From Nocardioides sp. TF02-7 (lineage in GTDB: Bacteria > Actinomycetota > Actinomycetes > Propionibacteriales > Nocardioidaceae): DNA of 64,000 nt. A program made the translations under genes and the position numbers. Location of the stretch: contig NZ_CP092535.1 in the NCBI RefSeq assembly GCF_022437945.1, positions 2,170,001 to 2,234,000 of the forward strand, read 5' to 3'. Position 1 is the first letter of the stretch; each line of letters opens with the position of its first letter. Shown here one piece after another: positions 38,201-49,700 of the stretch. Under the pieces are notes generated by a model that did not search any database, had not been told where the DNA came from, and was given only the letters and a program-made list of their open reading frames with translations.

Positions 38201-41077
38201 ACTGGATGTACGAGAACGTCGGCGGCATCAGCGCGGCGGAGCCGGGCTACAAGGTCGCCCGGATCGCGCCGAAGGTCGGCGGCGGGCTCACCCACGCCAA
38301 GGGCGAGCTGCGCACCGTGTACGGCGACCTGCGCACCGACTGGAACGCCGAGGGCGACGACTTCACGCTGAGCGTCGAGGTCCCGGTCAACACGACCGCC
38401 GAGGTCGTGCTGCCCGCCCCGAACGAGTGGGCGGTCCTCGAGGGCGACGGCTTCGCGTCCGACGCCGAGGGCGTGCACGACGTCACGGTGGAGGACGGCA
38501 CCGTCACGGTGACCGTGGGCTCCGGTGCCTACGACTTCGTCGTCGCACTCGAGACCGGCGACCTCGGCGAGGTGCTCGGCCTGGTCGACGAGGCGGTCGA
38601 CCACGTCGAGGGCGCGGGCGCCGCGGGCGACCTGACCACCGACGACGCCGACCACCTGACCGCCGGCCTCGGTGCCACCCGCGACGACCTGGTCGCCGCG
38701 GTGATGGCCCTGGTCGACGACGACGCGGGAGACCGCCGCCGGGCTCGTCGGTGACGCCCTGGCGGAGGTCCGTGACCTGCGCGAGTGGCTCGCCGGCTCC
38801 TCGGTGGACCGGCCGGTCCGCGGGTCCGTCGACGCCCGGCTGCAGCGGATCGAGTCGCGGCTCTCCCGGTCGGCCACCGAGGCGGTCGGCGTCGCCGTGA
38901 GCCTGCCCCCGGTGGCGGGCGAGGTGCTGCCCGACAGCGAGGTCGCAGGCACCCTCGACCTCGTCAACGACGGCGACCAGCCGGTCACCGAGCTGACGGC
39001 AGAGGTGACCGTCGACGGCTGGGAGCCGGTGACCGTGGAGCTGGCCGAGCTGGGGGCCGGGGAGAGCGTGCAGCTCCCCGTCGCCGCGCAGGTGCCGGCG
39101 GACGCCGAGCCCGGCAGCCACGACGCCGCCCTGTCGGTGTCGTTCACCGTCGGCGGCGACACCTACACCTTCGACGACACCACCACCGGCTGGGTGCAGG
39201 TCACCTCCGGCATCGAGGTGGGCGAGCCGGACGCCCACCTCGTCGGGGAGGACCCGGCCGAGCGGGCCACGATCGAGGTGCCGCTCACCAACGACGGCAC
39301 GCGTGACGTGCGGGTGTCGGTCACGGCCGCGCTCCCGAGCGGGTGGGCCGCGGTCCCGTCTGCGGAGGTCGTCGTCCCGGCCGGCGGAGAGGCCACTGCC
39401 GAGGTCCCGGTCGCCGTTCCGGTCGACCGGATCGGCGGACCGGTCGCCGTACGCCTCGACGTCGTCCGCTCCGGCAGCACGCTCGCGAGCAGCACGACGG
39501 AGCTCGACCTCGAGGTGCCGTTCCCGCCCGCCGCCAACGTCGTCGACCACGTCGACTTCGGTGACGCCACCTCCGAGCAGGCACACGCGCTGCAGGCGTC
39601 GCCGAACAGCGGGACCAGCGTCGAGGCCGGTTACACGCGCCGGTACTCGCACTCGGCGTTCCCGGGCTCGTGGTACTCCGTCGAGCTCGACGTCCCGGCC
39701 GGCGAGCCGTTCGTGCTGCGGGGTGTGGAGACGTTCGACAAGGCGATCACCAAGAAGTACAACGTCTACGTCGACGACGTGCTCGTGAAGACCCACCTCG
39801 TCCCGCGCACCGAGGGCGGACTGGGCATCAAGGTGTACGACACGGTGATCGACCACCCGTCGCTGGCGGACAACGACGGGCGCGTGCGGGTGAGGTTCGA
39901 GTTCCCGACCGACGCCGGTGGGTTCGGCGACCCGTCGCTCGCCGACATCTGGGTGCTGCCCTTCGGTGCGGACGCCTCGGCGCCCGACGTCTCGGCGACC
40001 GTGGTCGACGGCACCGCTGGCGACGAGGGCTGGTACCGCTCCCCGGTGCGCGTCGCGCTGTCCGCCGTGGACAGCCGGGACGGAGCGCCGCGGATCGAGT
40101 ACGGCGAGGACGCCGGCTGGCTCGAGTACGTCGGACCGGTGACGTTCGACGCCGAGGGCGAGCACGAGCTGTCGTTCCGGGCGACCGACGCCGCGGGCAA
40201 CCGCTCGTCGGTGGGCACCCTGCCGGTGCGGATCGACCGGACGGCGCCCGTCACCGAGGTGCGGGTCACCCGCGGCAGCGGGGTCGACGGCTCCGACCGG
40301 GCGACCCTCGCGTTCGCCGCGACCGACGCCCTGAGCGGCGTGGCGACGACGGTCTACCGCGTCGACGGCGGATCGTGGTCGACGGTCGGTGACGGCCCGG
40401 TGACCGTGGAGGGCTACGGCGACCACGTCGTGGAGTTCGCCTCGACCGACGTGGCCGGCAACGCCGAGCCGGTGCGGCGCACCACGGTGTCGCTCAGCGA
40501 CGTGGAGTCCGTCGCCGCGGTCGTGCAGCCGCAGGTGTCCGGCACGCCGGTGCTCGGCGCGACGCTCCAGGCGACCCCCGGGTCGTGGAACACCAAGGGG
40601 CTCGACCACTCCTTCCAGTGGCTGCGCAACGGGACGCCGATCGGCGGCGCGACCGGGGCGTCGTACCGCCCGGTGAAGGCCGACCTCGGCAAGCGGCTCT
40701 CCGTCCGGGTCACCGCCACCAAGGCCGGGCTCGAGCCCGGCGAGGCCACCTCCGCCGCGACCGCGCCGGTGCGCAAGGCGGCGTCGTCGGTGAGGGTGAC
40801 GGTGAGCTCGACGCAGGTGCGGCCGGGCAAGCAGGTCCGGGTCACCGCCTTGGTCAGCGCGACCGGGGTGAAGGTCGCGGGCAAGGTGCGGGTGCTGGTC
40901 GACGGCAAGACCGCCCGCACCCTCCGCCTCAAGGCCGGCAAGGTCGGCCAGGCCGCCAAGGCTGCCGTCAAGGTCCGGATCAAGGGCAAGGGCAAGCACC
41001 GGATCGTGGTGCGCTACCTCGGCTCCGGCACCGTCGCTCCGTCGAAGTCGGCGGTGACGGTGGTCAGGGCGCGGTAG
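35276..41077 (+). CDS. Very large secreted GH78 alpha-L-rhamnosidase (GH78 no. 3), three frame breaks
   Basis: Repaired length is 1932 residues. ATG 35276 follows TAGGAG; a Sec signal peptide ends near AAAAAS. Domains in order: fibronectin-like (YHWQVRVWDG), concanavalin-like insert, jelly roll (GIYELNINGDKVGD), and the GH78 barrel with the classic PTDTPARDERLGWSGD and MGATTMWERWNSI. Then come a helical segment, two NEW3-like beta modules, a sugar-binding-like beta domain, OmpL47-like modules, and Ig-like repeats. Extra bases at 35926-35931 (repair RFRPHVRVNG), about 37431 (repair QFPNGDLPGIAPE) and about 38730 (repair DAGETAAGLVG) interrupt the frame; together they restore divisibility by three. 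This is the GH78 with the most canonical active-site motif. It carries promoter, CRP-like site and LacI operator of the regulon. Confidence 0.88.
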
Positions 41078-41097
41078 GTGGTCGGGGGTCGGGTGGG

Positions 41098-41283
41098 TGC
41101 GGTTTGGGACCAAACCGCATCCGCCCGGGCCCTGGACCTGCGGTTTGGGACCAAACCGCGCCGCTCGAGGGCGTCGGCTTGCGGTTTGTGACCAATCCGC
41201 AGGAGTCGGGGGCGTCGGCTTGCGGTTTGGGACCAAACCGTGGAGATCCGGCGCCTCGGCTTGCGGTTTGGGACCAAACCTCA
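41098..41283. repeat. Palindromic repeat array C, five copies at exact 41-bp period
   Basis: Copies begin at 41098, 41139, 41180, 41221 and 41262, each 41 bp apart, with 19-nt spacers. Two adjacent spacers share the 11-nt ending GGGCGTCGGCT. The third copy is the TGTGACCAATC variant; the last ends ACCTCA. It lies between the GH78 no. 3 stop and the VIT-family start. Confidence 0.95.
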
Positions 41284-41293
41284 CCGATCAGCG

Positions 41294-42126
41294 ATGATCG
41301 ACCCATGGCCAACGCGACTGCCGGGCAGGGGGCCGCAGGGCGACCCGGCTGCTCGGCCCGAGCGGCCCGCGCAGCCGCAGGACACTCCGCTCGACGTGCC
41401 GGACGAGGTCGTGCTGCCGCTGATCGGGGAGCACGGGGGTGAGCCGCACGGCGGCGGGCTCAACGACCGCCTCAACTGGCTGCGCGCCGGCGTGCTCGGC
41501 GCCAACGACGGCATCGTGAGCACGGCGGGGATCGTGCTCGGTGTCGCCGGCGCCACCGCCGACCGCACCACGATCCTCGTCGCCGGGGTGGCGGGCGTGG
41601 TGGCGGGGGCGATGAGCATGGGTGCCGGCGAGTACGTGTCGGTCTCCACGCAGCGCGACCCGAGGAGGCGCTGCTGGAGACCGAGCGGCGTGAGCTCGCC
41701 GAGGAGCCGCTCGACGAGCTCGCCGAGCTGGCGGGCCTCTACGTCGACAAGGGGCTCGACGAGGACCTGGCGCTCGAGGTCGCCCGGCAGCTGACCGCCC
41801 ACGACGCGCTCGGCGCCCACGCCGAGGCGGAGCTCGGGATCGACCCCGACGACCTCACCAGCGGCTGGAACGCCGCGTTCGCGTCGATGGCGGCGTTCAC
41901 CGTCGGCGCCCTGCTCCCGTTGCTGACGATCCTGCTCGTCCCGGCGGACCTGCGGGTGTGGGTGACGGTGGCCGCGGTGACGGCGGCCCTGGCGCTCACC
42001 GGGTGGCTGAGCGCCCGGTTCGGCTACGGCTCGGCTCGACGCGCGGTGCTGCGCAACGTCGTCGGCGGCCTGCTCGCGATGACGGTCACCCACCTGGTCG
42101 GCCAGGCCGTCGGCACCCAGGTCTGA
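41294..42126 (+). CDS. VIT1/CCC1-family iron/manganese transporter, one frame break
   Basis: This membrane protein (~277 residues repaired) has the family motif LNWLRAGVLGANDGIVSTAGIVLGVAGA and MSMGAGEYVSVSTQRD, followed by a hydrophilic helical metal-binding-type loop (EEALLETERRELAEEP) and three C-terminal transmembrane helices. Members move Fe2+/Mn2+ across membranes. A missing C near 41665 breaks the frame; repair gives QRDPEEALLETE. The start is uncertain: ATG 41294 keeps the frame open, while ATG 41305 (MANATAG) would need a further correction near 41340. The 3' end overlaps the next ATG by one base. It follows array C immediately. Confidence 0.82.
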
Positions 42127-42698
42127 TGACGTTGCGCCTGTTCGCCGCGATCGTCCCGCCCCCGGAGGCGGTCGACCACCTCGACGCGTTCCTCGCCCCG
42201 CGCCGCGCCGCCGCCGACTTCCGGTGGACCGCCCGCGACCACCTGCACGCCACCCTCGCGTTCATGGCACGTGCGGACGAATGGCGGTTGGAGGAGTACG
42301 TCGAGCGGCTCGCCGAGGCGCTCACCGGCGTCCCCGTGCCGGTGGTGCGGCTCGCCGGTCCGGTCGCCTTCCCCAACGTGGCGCACGCGAAGGTGCTCGC
42401 CACCGGCGTCGTCGCCGAGTCCGAGGACGCCGACGCGCTGCTCGACCGGATCGCCGGCAAGGCGCGGTCCGCGGCGGTCCGCACCGGGATCGAGGTCGAC
42501 GGCCAACGGTTCCGGCCGCACGTCACCCTGGCCCGCACCCGGCCGACCGAGGTCAGCAACTGGGTCCGCCTGCTCGAGACGTACGTCGGCCCCGCCTGGC
42601 CGGTGACCGAGGTCGAGGTGGTCTCCTCCCACCTGGGCGAGGGACCGCGGCGGGCACCGCGCTACGAGACGGTCGCCGCGGTCGCCGTCGGCCGGTGA
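42126..42698 (+). CDS. thpR: RNA 2',3'-cyclic phosphodiesterase (2'-5' RNA ligase family, ThpR)
   Basis: The 190-residue protein has the two HxT motifs of the 2H phosphoesterase superfamily, HATLAF (about residue 41) and HVTLAR (about residue 132), and the N-terminal RLFAAIVPP strand. It hydrolyses RNA 2',3'-cyclic phosphates in the cytoplasm and is usually called LigT/ThpR. Its ATG shares a base with the stop of the transporter gene, so the two are probably co-translated, although no functional link is known. Confidence 0.92.
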   Translation: MTLRLFAAIVPPPEAVDHLDAFLAPRRAAADFRWTARDHLHATLAFMARADEWRLEEYVERLAEALTGVPVPVVRLAGPVAFPNVAHAKVLATGVVAESEDADALLDRIAGKARSAAVRTGIEVDGQRFRPHVTLARTRPTEVSNWVRLLETYVGPAWPVTEVEVVSSHLGEGPRRAPRYETVAAVAVGR

Positions 42699-42726
42699 CC
42701 CGCGCCGTTCGCCCCTCGTCGGACTG

Positions 42727-42745
42727 CCTCGCGCCCGCCGCGAGG
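42727..42745. terminator. Small hairpin between convergent thpR and pntB
   Basis: CCTCGCG and CGCGAGG pair with a 5-nt loop between the two stop codons; possibly a bidirectional terminator. No T-run is seen. Confidence 0.4.
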
Positions 42746-42768
42746 AGCGACCGGTCGACGTACGCCGG

Positions 42769-44232
42769 TCACTCCGGCAGGTCGTGGATGATCTCCTCCA
42801 CCTTCGCCTTCGCGTCACCGAAAAGCATCGAGGTGTTGTCGCGGAAGAACAGCGGGTTCTGCACGCCCGCGTAGCCGGTGGCCATGGACCGCTTGAAGAC
42901 GATCACCTCGCGGGCGTTCCAGACCTCGAGGACCGGCATGCCGGCGATCGGGCTGGTCGGGTCCTCGGCGGCGGCGGGGTTGACGGTGTCGTTGGCGCCG
43001 ATGACGAGGACGACGTCGGTCTCGGGGAGGTCGCCGTTGATCTCGTCCATCTCGAGCACGATGTCGTAGGGGACCTTCGCCTCGGCGAGCAGCACGTTCA
43101 TGTGGCCGGGGAGCCGGCCGGCGACGGGGTGGATCCCGAACCGGACGGTGACGCCGCGGGCGCGGAGCTTGGCGGTGAGGTCGGCGACGGGGTACTGAGC
43201 CTGCGCGACCGCCATGCCGTAGCCGGGGGTGATCACGACCGAGCCGGCGTGGGCGAGGAGGTCGGCGGCGTCGGCGGCGGTGATCTCGCGGTGCTCGCCG
43301 TAGTCGGTGTCGTCGGAGACCGGGGCCTCCTGGCCGAAGCCGCCGGCGATGACGGAGACGAACGAGCGGTTCATCGCCTTGCACATGATGTAGCTGAGGA
43401 TCGCACCGGAGGAGCCGACGAGGGCGCCGGTGACGATGAGCAGGTCGTTGCCGAGCATGAACCCGGCGGCGGCCGCGGCCCAGCCGGAGTAGCTGTTGAG
43501 CATCGAGACGACCACCGGCATGTCGCCGCCGCCGATGGCGGCGACCAGGTGGAAGCCGAGGAACAGCGCCAGGACGGTCATCGCGACGAGCGGCACGATC
43601 CCGGTGCCGAGGTCGCCGCCGTCGAGCAGCGACTCGTCGGCGACGAACCAGACCGCGAGGCCGGCCGAGACGAGGAGGACGGCGAGGTTGAGCAGGTGCC
43701 GCCCGGGCAGCGTCAGCGGGGCCGACTTCATCTTCGCGCTGAGCTTGAGGTTGGCCACGATCGAGCCGGTGAAGGTGACCGCGCCGATGAACACGCCGAG
43801 GTAGACCTCGACGTCGTGGATGGTGCCGAGCGAGCCGTGGCCGGGGCCGTGCTCGAGGTAGGAGTTGAACCCGACCAGCACGGCGGCGAGACCCACGAAG
43901 CTGTGCAGCATCGCGATCAGCTCGGGCATGCCGGTCATCTCGACGGTGCGGGCCCGCCAGGCGCCGATGACGGCTCCGACGGCCATCGCGACCAGGATGA
44001 TGGCCAGGGTGACGCCGAGCGCGCGGCCGTCGCCGAGCTCGGCGTTGCGGGCCGCGAGCGCGAACGTCGCCAGCAGGGCGATGCCCATGCCGACCATGCC
44101 GGCGATGTTGCCGCGCTTGGCGGTCTCGTGCTTGGACAGGCCGGCGAGGGCGGCGATGAAGCAGATCGCGGCGACGATGTAGCCGGCCTGGATGAGTCCG
44201 GGCAGGCGGTCGCTGGTGAGGAGGTCGCTCAT
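42769..44232 (-). CDS. pntB: NAD(P) transhydrogenase subunit beta
   Basis: The intact 487-residue PntB has nine or so transmembrane helices (residues ~10-270) and the C-terminal NADP(H)-binding dIII domain with [30 protein letters not shown] and the conserved [16 protein letters not shown]. With PntA it uses the proton gradient to reduce NADP+ with NADH. It begins 9 bases after the pntA stop, so pntA-pntB form an operon on the minus strand. Confidence 0.96.
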   Translation of the reverse strand: MSDLLTSDRLPGLIQAGYIVAAICFIAALAGLSKHETAKRGNIAGMVGMGIALLATFALAARNAELGDGRALGVTLAIILVAMAVGAVIGAWRARTVEMTGMPELIAMLHSFVGLAAVLVGFNSYLEHGPGHGSLGTIHDVEVYLGVFIGAVTFTGSIVANLKLSAKMKSAPLTLPGRHLLNLAVLLVSAGLAVWFVADESLLDGGDLGTGIVPLVAMTVLALFLGFHLVAAIGGGDMPVVVSMLNSYSGWAAAAAGFMLGNDLLIVTGALVGSSGAILSYIMCKAMNRSFVSVIAGGFGQEAPVSDDTDYGEHREITAADAADLLAHAGSVVITPGYGMAVAQAQYPVADLTAKLRARGVTVRFGIHPVAGRLPGHMNVLLAEAKVPYDIVLEMDEINGDLPETDVVLVIGANDTVNPAAAEDPTSPIAGMPVLEVWNAREVIVFKRSMATGYAGVQNPLFFRDNTSMLFGDAKAKVEEIIHDLPE

Positions 44233-44241
44233 CGGTGTCGC

Positions 44242-45771
44242 TCAGCCCTTCTGGAACATCTGCAGCATGCGCAGGGTGACGAGGAAGCCGCCGAAGATGT
44301 TGATGCTGGCCACCAGCACCGCCACCGCCGCCAGCGCCGTGACGAGCGGGTCGTCGCTGCCGACCTGCAGGATGCCGCCGACGAGGATGATCCCGGAGAT
44401 CGCGTTGGTCTCGGCCATCAGCGGGGTGTGCAGGGCGTGCGCGACGTTGGAGATCACGTAGTAGCCGACGAACACCGCGAGCGCGAACACCGTGAAGTGG
44501 TTGAGGAACTCCGCCGGCGAGTACGCCGCGGCGAGCGCGAACAGGACCGCCGCGAGGCCCGCGGCGAAGAGCCGCCGCCGGGGATCGGGCGGTGGCTTCG
44601 GTGCCGCCGGCTCCGCGGGCGCCGCGGGGGCCTGCTGCGGCGTGGCCGAGACCTGCACCGGCGGCGGGGGCCACATGCTCTCGCCGTCCTTGACGACGGT
44701 GATGCCACGCTGCACGACGTCGTCGAGGTCGAGGGTGAGCTGCCCGTCCTTGGCGGGGGTGAGCAGCTTGAGCAGGTTGACGACGTTGGTGCCGTAGAGC
44801 TGGGAGGTCTGGGCGGCGAGCCGGCCGGCGAGGTCGGTGTAGCCGAGGATCGTCACGCCGTTGTCGGTGACGACCCGCTCGTCGGCGACGGTGCCGGCGC
44901 AGTTGCCGCCGTTGGCGGCCGCCATGTCGACGATCACGCTGCCGTTGCGCATGCCGGCGACCGTCTCGGCGGTGATCAGCGCGGGCGCGGGCCGGCCCGG
45001 GATGAGGGCGGTGGTGATGACGATGTCGGCGGCGCGGGCCTCCTCGTCGTACATCGCCGCCGTGGCGGCCTGCTGCTCGGCGGTCATCTCCTTGGCGTAG
45101 CCGTCGGCGCTGACCTCCGCCTCGTAGTCGACCTCAACGAACTGGGCGCCCATCGACTCCACCTGCTCGGCCACCTCCGGCCGCACGTCGAACGCCCGCA
45201 CCACGGCGCCCATCGCGCTGGCGGCGCCGATCGCCGCCAGACCGGCGACGCCCGCGCCGACGACGAACACCCGGGCCGGCGCGATCTTGCCGGCGGCCGT
45301 GACCTGGCCGGTGAACATCCGGCCGAACTCGTGCGCCGCCTCGACGACCGCGCGGTAGCCCGCGACGTTCGCCATCGACGAGAGGACGTCCATCGACTGG
45401 GCGCGGGAGATCCGCGGCACCGCGTCCATCGCCAGCGCCGTCACTCCTTGGCCCGCAAGGCGCTCGACGAGCTCGGGGCTGCGCGCCGGAGCCATCATCG
45501 CGACGACCGTGGCACCACGGCGGAGCCGCCCGACCTCCTCCACGGTCGGGGCGTTCACCTTCACCACGACGTCGGCCGCCCACACCTCGGCGGCGTCGCC
45601 GATCCGGGCGCCGGCGCCGGCGTACGCCTCGTCGGCCTGGTCGGCCCCCGCACCCGCCCCGCTCTCGACCACGACCTCGTACCCCAGCCCCACCAGCTGG
45701 GCAGCCGTCTTCGCCGTCGCGGCCACGAGCGACTCGCCCGCCTTCGACTCACGCGGGACACCGATCAGCAC
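44242..45771 (-). CDS. pntA: NAD(P) transhydrogenase subunit alpha
   Basis: The 509-residue protein starts at GTG 45771 (GGAGG 9 bases upstream; protein [13 protein letters not shown]). It contains the NAD-binding dI domain ([32 protein letters not shown] [12 protein letters not shown]), a Pro/Ala linker, and a C-terminal membrane domain with four helices ([21 protein letters not shown]). dI and the membrane dII-alpha, separate polypeptides in many bacteria, are fused here as in E. coli. It feeds NADPH to biosynthesis. The region upstream contains palindrome array D. Confidence 0.95.
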   Translation of the reverse strand: MLIGVPRESKAGESLVAATAKTAAQLVGLGYEVVVESGAGAGADQADEAYAGAGARIGDAAEVWAADVVVKVNAPTVEEVGRLRRGATVVAMMAPARSPELVERLAGQGVTALAMDAVPRISRAQSMDVLSSMANVAGYRAVVEAAHEFGRMFTGQVTAAGKIAPARVFVVGAGVAGLAAIGAASAMGAVVRAFDVRPEVAEQVESMGAQFVEVDYEAEVSADGYAKEMTAEQQAATAAMYDEEARAADIVITTALIPGRPAPALITAETVAGMRNGSVIVDMAAANGGNCAGTVADERVVTDNGVTILGYTDLAGRLAAQTSQLYGTNVVNLLKLLTPAKDGQLTLDLDDVVQRGITVVKDGESMWPPPPVQVSATPQQAPAAPAEPAAPKPPPDPRRRLFAAGLAAVLFALAAAYSPAEFLNHFTVFALAVFVGYYVISNVAHALHTPLMAETNAISGIILVGGILQVGSDDPLVTALAAVAVLVASINIFGGFLVTLRMLQMFQKG

Positions 45772-45877
45772 GAGGGAGCCTCCTGGGGATCCGGGGGGTG
45801 CGGCGGTCGTCAACCTACACAGGCCGGTGGCGGGGGGAATTGGATCGATCAAGAGTGAGACTGGGGGCGGGGAGGAT

Positions 45878-45940
45878 TGCGGTTTGGGACCAAACCGCGT
45901 GGATTCGGCACCGTCAGTTGCGGTTTGGTCCCAAACCGCA
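45878..45940. repeat. Palindromic repeat array D, two copies in opposite orientation
   Basis: Copies at 45878 (centre GA) and 45919 (centre TC), 41 bp apart, between pntA and upp. Confidence 0.93.
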
Positions 45941-46169
45941 ACTGGCACATGGGCTGCGCCAGAGCCGGGTCGCTGCCGGCGTACTGCGGACGTCCGATGA
46001 GCGGGAGGAGGTCGCGTTGGTCGAAGGCATCCGCAGGGCCGCTGTCGCAGACGTGCGACGCCTCGGTGCCGACTATCGGTGTCGGGACCTGATGCCGCCG
46101 ATGGGGAACCGGGCGGCCGCTCGGGGAGCGCATCCGGCGCGAGGCCACGCCCTCGTCGGGTGACCTGCG
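45941..46169. other. Unassigned stretch between array D and upp
   Basis: About 230 bases with no recognisable gene, RNA or terminator. Short frames are open on both strands but none has an RBS or a familiar motif. I see nothing in it that I can name. Confidence 0.4.
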
Positions 46170-46814
46170 TCAGCCGCCGACGACGCCGTACAACCGGTCG
46201 CCGGCGTCGCCGAGGCCGGGGACGATGTAGCCCTTCTCGTTGAGCCGTTCGTCCATGGCGGCGGTCACCACGGTGACGGGGACGTCGAGGCCGGCGAGGT
46301 CCTGCTCGAGCCGGTCGCAGCCCTCGGGTGCGGCCAATAGGCAGATCGCGGTGATGTGGTCGGCTCCCCGGTCGGTGAGGAACCGGACCGCAGCTGCCAG
46401 CGTGCCGCCGGTCGCGAGCATCGGGTCCAGCACGTAGCACTGGCGCCCGGAGAGGTCCTCCGGGAGCCGCTCGGCGTACGTCGTCGCCTCCAGGGTCTCC
46501 TCGTTGCGGACCATCCCGAGGAAGCCGACCTCGGCCGTCGGGAGCAGCCGCATCATCCCGTCGAGCATCCCGAGACCGGCACGCAGGATCGGCACCACCA
46601 GCGGCCGCGGGCTGGCGAGGCGCACGCCCGTGGTCGGCGAGACCGGCGTGACGATGTCGCACTGCTCGACCCGCACGTCGCGAGTGGCCTCGTAGGCGAG
46701 CAGGGTGACGAGCTCGTCGGCCAGGCTGCGGAACGTCGGGGAGTCGGTGTCGCGGTTGCGGAGCACGGTCAGCTTGTGGGCGACGAGCGGGTGGTCGACG
46801 ACCTGGGTGCGCAT
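46170..46814 (-). CDS. upp: Uracil phosphoribosyltransferase
   Basis: The intact 214-residue enzyme makes UMP from uracil and PRPP in pyrimidine salvage. Signatures are [11 protein letters not shown], the PRPP loop [17 protein letters not shown] and the uracil-binding [24 protein letters not shown]. Length and both ends match the family. It diverges from the tRNA-editing genes that follow on the plus strand. Confidence 0.97.
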   Translation of the reverse strand: MRTQVVDHPLVAHKLTVLRNRDTDSPTFRSLADELVTLLAYEATRDVRVEQCDIVTPVSPTTGVRLASPRPLVVPILRAGLGMLDGMMRLLPTAEVGFLGMVRNEETLEATTYAERLPEDLSGRQCYVLDPMLATGGTLAAAVRFLTDRGADHITAICLLAAPEGCDRLEQDLAGLDVPVTVVTAAMDERLNEKGYIVPGLGDAGDRLYGVVGG

Positions 46815-46941
46815 GCCTGCACCCTATTGGCCGCCTCGGGGTGCGAGTAGCCCGGCAAACCCCTGGCCCTGTCCGGACCGGCGTGCCACTCTGGACGTCG
46901 GAGGCCGGGTGCACGGCTCGGCGCAGAGCGAGGAGGACGTC

Positions 46942-47955
<1,014 letters not shown>

Positions 47956-48060
47956 CCCACCGGGCCCGCTGGCGTCCACAACCCGCCCGAACCACCCAGT
48001 TCTCCACAGCCGATCCGCCGCCCAGACCTTGCTGCCGGTTCGCCGGTGCAACCTGCCGGC

Positions 48061-49035
48061 ATGGACCTCGATTCCGATCTGCCCATTCGCGGTGAGATAC
48101 GCGGCTCCGGCGTCCGGCGCGTCAGCCACGGCGTGGGCCTGACCGTCCGGGACGACCTGGACTCGACGCAGGAGTTCCACCGGGAGCTGCGCGCGATGCT
48201 GCTGGTACTGCCGCCCGATGCGGTGTTCACCCACGTGACCGGCGCGAAGCTGCTCGGCTGGCGGCTGCCGGCGCTGCCCGAGCAGACGCCGTACTTCGCC
48301 GCCACGAGGGCTGACCGACGACCGCGCCGCCCAGGGCTGATCTGCTCCCGGCTCACACACGACTCCGACGGGAGCAGCGTGGCGGGCCTGCCTGTCGAGG
48401 CGCCCGAGGAGATCCTCCTCCGGTGCGCGCGGGACCTCGGGGTCCTCGACCTGACCATCCTGATCGACGCCGCGCTGGAGCGAGGACACCTGGATCCCCA
48501 GAAGATGGAGGAGATCCTTGCCACCGGCCGCCCGGGTGTCGTCCGACTACGGCGGGCATGGAAGCTGGCGGACCCGAAAGCTCAATCGGCCGGCGAGACC
48601 CTGCTCCGTGTCTTCCACGATGTGATGGACGTGTCGGTCGAGAGCCAGTACGAGATCCACGACGACGAAGGCCGCTTCCTGGGACGAGGCGACCTGCGCG
48701 TGGTCGGCACCAACCTGATCCACGAGTACGACGGAGCGGGCCACCGCGGGAAGGGACAGCATCGCACCGACCTGCGCCGGGAACGCGCATGGTCGACGAC
48801 GGCCTACCGGCGCAACGGGTTCACCCTGGACGACCTGCTGAACCACGCCGCCGTGGTGATGCACGAGCTGGACCGGCTGCTGGACCGTCCGCACCGACCG
48901 GCGCGCCTCGCGCGTTGGCACTCCCTGGTCGAGGAGTCGCTCTACTCCGAGACCGGCCGGACGCGGGTCATGAACCGCTGGAAGCGACAGATGGGGGTGG
49001 TGGAATGGTCAAGGTCCGCTGGTCGGGGCGGGTGA
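48061..49035 (+). CDS. AbiEi/DUF559-like protein with putative endonuclease-type C-terminus
   Basis: The 324-residue protein has an AbiEi-antitoxin-like N-terminal half ([35 protein letters not shown]). A C-terminal Vsr/DUF559-like fold holds [35 protein letters not shown]. It has an [18 protein letters not shown] strand in which acidic residues and a downstream acidic residue resemble a PD-(D/E)xK core. Such proteins are common orphans in actinobacteria; no toxin partner adjoins it. Function is unknown. Codon use and position (between arrays E and F) are unremarkable. ATG 48061 has only a weak CTGCCGGC upstream. Confidence 0.72.
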   Translation: MDLDSDLPIRGEIRGSGVRRVSHGVGLTVRDDLDSTQEFHRELRAMLLVLPPDAVFTHVTGAKLLGWRLPALPEQTPYFAATRADRRPRRPGLICSRLTHDSDGSSVAGLPVEAPEEILLRCARDLGVLDLTILIDAALERGHLDPQKMEEILATGRPGVVRLRRAWKLADPKAQSAGETLLRVFHDVMDVSVESQYEIHDDEGRFLGRGDLRVVGTNLIHEYDGAGHRGKGQHRTDLRRERAWSTTAYRRNGFTLDDLLNHAAVVMHELDRLLDRPHRPARLARWHSLVEESLYSETGRTRVMNRWKRQMGVVEWSRSAGRGG

Positions 49036-49038
49036 TCT

Positions 49039-49060
49039 CAGCGGATTGGGACCAAACCGC
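49039..49060. repeat. Palindromic repeat F, single copy
   Basis: One slightly degenerate copy (left arm AGCGGATTGG) between the convergent stops of the AbiEi-like gene and eda. Confidence 0.85.
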
Positions 49061-49067
49061 ATCGCAC

Positions 49068-49700
49068 TCACCCCCGCAGCCCCGCCGCCTCCCCCGCCAA
49101 CCCCTCGATCCGCCCCCAGTCAGCGGCCTCGACGACATCGGCGGGAGCGAGCCACGAGCCGCCGACGCATCCGACGTTCGGGAGGGCGAGGTACGCCGCC
49201 GCCGTCGCCGCGGTGATCCCGCCGGTGGGGCAGAACCGGGCGTCCGGCACCGGCGAGGCGATCGCCTTCAGGTAGGCCGCCCCGCCGGCGGCCTCGGCGG
49301 GGAAGAACTTCATCTCGGTGAACCCGGCCTCGAGGACCGCCAGCACCTCCGAGACCGTCGACGTGCCGGGGAGGAACGGCAGGCCGGTCCCGGCCATGGC
49401 GTCCAGCAGTGCGGGGGTCGCGCCGGGGGAGACGAGGAACCTGGCTCCCGCCTCCTGCGCCAGCTTCGCCTGCTCCGGGCGCACCACGGTGCCGGCGCCG
49501 ACGAGGATCTCGGGCACCTCGGCCGCGATCGCCCGGATCGCGTCGAGCGCGGCGGGGGTGCGCAGGGTGAGCTCGATCGCGGGCAGTCCGCCGGCGACCA
49601 GGGCGCGGGCGAGGGGCACGGCGCGGGTGGCGTCGTCGATCACCACCACCGGCATGACCGGTACGACGTCCAGCACGGACTCACGCGTCGACAACTGCAC
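49068..49700 (-). CDS. eda: 2-dehydro-3-deoxy-phosphogluconate (KDPG) aldolase
   Basis: The intact 210-residue class I aldolase cleaves KDPG to pyruvate and glyceraldehyde-3-phosphate. The catalytic motifs are visible: IELTLRTP (base glutamate), [11 protein letters not shown], the Schiff-base lysine in [14 protein letters not shown] and CPTGGI. GTG 49700 starts inside the edd gene (20-bp overlap) behind GGAGAG, so eda is translationally coupled to edd. Confidence 0.96.
   Translation of the reverse strand: MQLSTRESVLDVVPVMPVVVIDDATRAVPLARALVAGGLPAIELTLRTPAALDAIRAIAAEVPEILVGAGTVVRPEQAKLAQEAGARFLVSPGATPALLDAMAGTGLPFLPGTSTVSEVLAVLEAGFTEMKFFPAEAAGGAAYLKAIASPVPDARFCPTGGITAATAAAYLALPNVGCVGGSWLAPADVVEAADWGRIEGLAGEAAGLRG

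Noticed and set aside
41064..41312. Short frames through the palindrome arrays encoding repeated peptides such as VWDQTA, LVPNR or FGTKP
   Set aside because: The peptides are only the translation of the palindrome in different frames; the same frames run into real genes at array edges. No start signals or independent coding evidence.
42784..45858. Very long open frames opposite or out of phase with known genes (for example 7009-11700 plus, 29726-33667 minus, 42784-45858 plus, 22908-25367 minus)
   Set aside because: They are high-GC shadows of recognisable genes, with low-complexity Arg/Gly/Ala/Asp-rich translations and no domains or RBS.
45798..46163. Possible small gene downstream of array D
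   Set aside because: The frame begins inside non-coding repeat sequence, has no RBS, and gives no recognisable protein.
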